DNA of 7,005 nt from contig CAMWTD010000118.1 in assembly GCA_947177085.1 (NCBI GenBank), positions 1-7,005 on the forward strand, read 5' to 3'. Positions within the stretch are counted from its first letter, which is position 1. Each line of letters begins with the position of its first letter. The notes beneath the pieces were generated by a model that saw only the letters and a list, made by a program, of their open reading frames with translations, had not been told where the DNA came from and made no database searches. Positions 4,450-7,005 of the stretch are shown here, piece by piece. The position numbers and the translations under genes were made by a program. This DNA is from an uncultured Desulfovibrio sp. GTDB lineage: Bacteria; Desulfobacterota; Desulfovibrionia; Desulfovibrionales; Desulfovibrionaceae.

Positions 4450-7005
4450 TCAGGCGGCGGCGATTGTGCCGTTTTCCACCGTGAAGAGCGGGGCGTCTGG
4501 CGCCGCCTGCCGCAGCATGTCCACCATGTGCGGCTGGCAGGTGAAGTAGAGGATCTGGTGGCCGTCGCGACCGGAAGCGAGGTCCGCAAAGGCGCGGGCG
4601 GTGCGCTCGGCGCGCTCGGGATCAAAGTTGACGAGCACTTCATCCATGATGACCGGAAGCGGCGCGGCATGGATGGCGTGGCTCTTGATATAGGCGAGGC
4701 GCAGGGCGAGATATGCCTGTTCCTGCGCGCCCCGGCTCAGGAACTGCGGTTCCACGGGCTCGCCCGTGGGCGGCAGGATGAGCAGGCTCGCATCCTCCAG
4801 CGATGCGCTGATGCCCCGCCAGCGTCCATTGGTGATGCGGGCGAAGATGGAAGAAGCCTCGCGGATGACCTCTGGCTGGCGTTCTTTTTCAAAGTTGAGC
4901 TTGGCCTTGCGCAGCAGGGCTGCCGCCATGGCGCGCCGGCTCCAGGCAAGGGCCATGCGCTCCATGCGTTCGAGGAGGGAGGCTTCCTCCTGGCGAAGGC
5001 GCGCCAGCTCGTCGTCGCGCGAGAGGGCGGTGACGCGCGCATTGAGTTCCGCCACGCGCGCGGCCAGTTCCTGCTCGCCGTCGGTCATGGCGGTGAGTTC
5101 CGCCTGGACGGCGGCAAGGCGGCGCTCCTGGGCCTCCTGGTCCCCTTCCTGGAAGGAGGCGAGGAATTCGGGGAGGGGACGCGAGTCCGCGGCAAGGTTG
5201 AGGGCGTCCTCGAGCTGCTGGCGCTGTCGCGTGAGGTCGCGATATTCCGTCAAAAGCGACGCCAGGCGCAGGAAGTCTTCCGCGTCGCTGGCCCCGGCCC
5301 GGGCGAGCAGGTTGCGCTCCCTCTCTCGGGCCATATCCAGTGCCGTCGTTTCCGCCCGGCGTTCATCCTCCTCCTCGGCCACAAGACCGGCGAGGCGCTG
5401 GCGCTCGGCCTCCGCCTGCGCGGCTGATTCCGCATCGGCAAGCATGGCGTCGAGGGTGGCGAGCCAGTCGGCGGCGGCGTCGCCGTCGCGCTCCGGCGTG
5501 CGGTCCAGGCTTTCCACAAGCGCGCCGAGGGGGCCCTCCAGGGCCGCCAGCTCGGCGCGGCCCTGGGCCAGCTCGTCGCGGGCGCGCGCGAGCTGCGCGT
5601 CCGCCGCAAGGCAGCCTTCCATGCATTTGAAAGCCTCGCGCACGGTTTCCGGGTCAAGGTGCTGCTCAAGCCCGAGTCCCGCAAGGCATGTCCCCCACGA
5701 GGCCCGGGCTTCGGCCAGGCGCGCCTCGTCGGCGGCGAGCCGCTCCGAGGCCTCGCGCTGGCGCGTCTGGGCGCGCTCAAGTTCATTCTCGTGGTTCTGG
5801 AGGGCCGAAGCTGCGCGGATGCGCTGCTCTCGCGCGGCGTCGGCCTCCCGGCAGGCCTCCATGACCTGCCGCACGGCATCTTCCAGAGCGAGGTCCCCGT
5901 CGGCGAGGCGCGCGGCAACGGGCGGCACGGCGCTGGCCCGGGCCTCCAGCGCCCGCATGTCGTCCTTGAGGGCGTCCAGTTCCGCCTGGGCGGCGGACAC
6001 GGCGCCGAAGGCCAGGCGCGCGGACTCGGCGCGGGCGAAAAAGGTGGATGCGCTTTCCGGCGAGGGCACGCTTGTCACGGAGAGCGACTGCATGAGGCCG
6101 TGCCATTGCCGGCGCGCCTGCTGGACCTCGCCTTCCTTTTCGTGGGCGCGGCTTTCCAGCGTGGCGACCTCGGCGCGTGCCGTCCCGTATTCCCGCTTGA
6201 GCGTCTCCATGTCCCTGCGGGAGCGTTCCTCGTGGAAGCATTGCTCGCGCTCGCGCTCGAGCAGCATTTCCGTGGCCTCCAGCGTGACGAGGTCCATGCT
6301 GTCCACGCCCGCGGCAGCACAAAGCTGGCGCGCCTGGTCGCCCAGTTCCGCCACATGCAGGGCGCAGGTCTCGCGCCTGCTCTGGAGCTGCGCCATTTCG
6401 CGCTGGAAGCGCCTGGCCTCCGGCCCGCTGCGGGGCAGTCCCCCGGCGAGAAAACCAACCCCGCAGGCGAGCACGAGATAGCCCGACCAGAGGGTGACGG
6501 GCAGGCTCAGTTCCGGCGTGAGGGCGTATTCGCTGATGCCGAGCAACCAGTGGGCGGCGAGGATGCCCGCGCCGCCGATGATGAGCAGCGCGCCCACAAT
6601 GATGAGCGGGATGCTCTTGACCGGGGCCGGGGCCTGCTCCGAGGAGATGCGGTTGTCCAGCTCCTGCAGGCGCTCGCGCTCCGTGGTCATGGTGGTGGAA
6701 AGGGCGCGCAGGGCCCGCAGCGCCGCGGCACGGGCGTCCAGCGCCTCACGGCTCTGGCCGCCGGCATTGCGCTGCGCCTCGCGCAGCTCGTCCATGCGTT
6801 TCTTGACCGCCTCGGCCTGCTCTTCGGCCTGGCGGACGGCCTGGGCCATGTCCGTAGCTTCTTGCAGGCGCGCCTGCATGGTGCGGGCGACGCCGAGAGC
6901 GTCCTCCTGCCGCGCCAGAAGGCCGTCCAGTAGGGCGCAGGCCTCCCCGGCTTCCCCCGGCTCAACGCCCGTGAGCCGCAACTGGTCAAAGGCGCGGCCA
7001 AAGGT
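4450..7005 (-). CDS. YhaN-like AAA/SMC-type ATPase, N-terminus outside window
   Basis: The frame is open from the right edge (7005) to a TGA at 4452-4450, giving 851 visible residues. A TTG at 6981 is an internal codon. Numbering from 7005: residues 1-125 are helical and charged. Residues 132-157 (around SIPLIIVGALLIIGGAGIL) and 165-189 (SLPVTLWSGYLVLACGVGFL) are two hydrophobic segments joined by a short loop, predicting a membrane hairpin. Residues 190-700 are almost entirely Glu/Arg/Ala/Leu-rich coiled coil. The C-terminal ATPase lobe follows: a conserved-looking block LNFEKERQPEVIREAS (about 703-718), the ABC signature LSRGAQEQAYLALRLAY (about 756-772), Walker B LPVIMDE with the catalytic Glu (about 783-789), a D-loop VNFDPER, and a switch His in FTCQPHM near 826. 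The N-terminal Walker A lies beyond 7005. This arrangement fits the YhaN/AAA_27 relatives of Rad50/SbcC, which are usually encoded beside an SbcD-like nuclease; that partner is not visible here. No CPxC zinc hook is present in the visible part. A DNA end-processing or repair role is inferred from the family only. Confidence 0.9.
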   Translation of the reverse strand, partial: TFGRAFDQLRLTGVEPGEAGEACALLDGLLARQEDALGVARTMQARLQEATDMAQAVRQAEEQAEAVKKRMDELREAQRNAGGQSREALDARAAALRALRALSTTMTTERERLQELDNRISSEQAPAPVKSIPLIIVGALLIIGGAGILAAHWLLGISEYALTPELSLPVTLWSGYLVLACGVGFLAGGLPRSGPEARRFQREMAQLQSRRETCALHVAELGDQARQLCAAAGVDSMDLVTLEATEMLLEREREQCFHEERSRRDMETLKREYGTARAEVATLESRAHEKEGEVQQARRQWHGLMQSLSVTSVPSPESASTFFARAESARLAFGAVSAAQAELDALKDDMRALEARASAVPPVAARLADGDLALEDAVRQVMEACREADAAREQRIRAASALQNHENELERAQTRQREASERLAADEARLAEARASWGTCLAGLGLEQHLDPETVREAFKCMEGCLAADAQLARARDELAQGRAELAALEGPLGALVESLDRTPERDGDAAADWLATLDAMLADAESAAQAEAERQRLAGLVAEEEDERRAETTALDMARERERNLLARAGASDAEDFLRLASLLTEYRDLTRQRQQLEDALNLAADSRPLPEFLASFQEGDQEAQERRLAAVQAELTAMTDGEQELAARVAELNARVTALSRDDELARLRQEEASLLERMERMALAWSRRAMAAALLRKAKLNFEKERQPEVIREASSIFARITNGRWRGISASLEDASLLILPPTGEPVEPQFLSRGAQEQAYLALRLAYIKSHAIHAAPLPVIMDEVLVNFDPERAERTARAFADLASGRDGHQILYFTCQPHMVDMLRQAAPDAPLFTVENGTIAAA

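Noticed and set aside
201..4670. A 1489-codon open frame on the minus strand spanning the DUF4139 gene, the autotransporter and the 3' end of the ATPase gene.
   Set aside because: It is aligned codon-for-codon with two well-supported plus-strand genes, so it stays open simply because TTA, CTA and TCA codons are absent. Its translation is low-complexity (Arg, Gly, Ala, His) with no recognisable domain, and it crosses two terminators and a promoter.
5598..5630. A CMEGC cysteine pair in the coiled coil of the ATPase as a possible Rad50-type zinc hook.
   Set aside because: The spacing is C-x3-C rather than CPxC, and there is no sign of a symmetric coiled-coil turn at that point.
4766..6481. A 571-codon plus-strand open frame opposite the ATPase gene (plus others at 4444-5427 and 5659-6933).
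   Set aside because: They are antisense shadows of a coding frame with clear ABC ATPase motifs. The first is dominated by Ser, Arg and Ala, the composition expected from reading GC-rich codons out of frame.

Overview
The window is GC-rich (by eye about two thirds G+C) and densely coding. It looks like ordinary chromosome from a Gram-negative bacterium. An outer-membrane autotransporter, a Sec-exported DUF4139 protein and a YhaN-type SMC-like ATPase together suggest a proteobacterium or desulfobacterium. The passenger-linker-barrel style of the autotransporter reminds me of Desulfovibrionaceae, but that placement is tentative and rests on recognition, not on a search.

Layout: (1) 1-1514, + strand: the 3' part of a DUF4140/DUF4139 (mucoidy inhibitor MuiA family) protein whose signal peptide and start lie left of the window. 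(2) 1515-1679: a compact intergenic region with a rho-independent terminator (1548-1589), a sigma70-like promoter (1605-1633) and a strong Shine-Dalgarno sequence (1666-1672). (3) 1680-4376, + strand: a complete 898-residue type Va autotransporter with a signal peptide, a beta-helix-like passenger, a helical linker and a C-terminal beta-barrel ending in phenylalanine. (4) 4377-4449: two back-to-back hairpins, each with a T-tract on the opposite strand, ending the convergent genes. (5) 4450-7005, - strand: the C-terminal 851 residues of a YhaN-like AAA ATPase, with coiled coils, a two-helix membrane hairpin, and the ABC signature, Walker B and switch histidine. Its N-terminal Walker A part lies right of the window.

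The genes do not form one operon. The DUF4139 gene and the autotransporter share a strand but are separated by a terminator and a new promoter. Both + genes encode cell-envelope proteins, whereas the convergent ATPase belongs to a DNA-repair-like family. I see no mobile element, CRISPR array, RNA gene or phage signal, and no convincing new multi-gene system. The most useful observations are the overlapping convergent terminators, the membrane hairpin inside the SMC-like ATPase, the recurring passenger motif, and a promoter and ribosome-binding site that fix the autotransporter start at 1680 rather than at the upstream in-frame ATGs.
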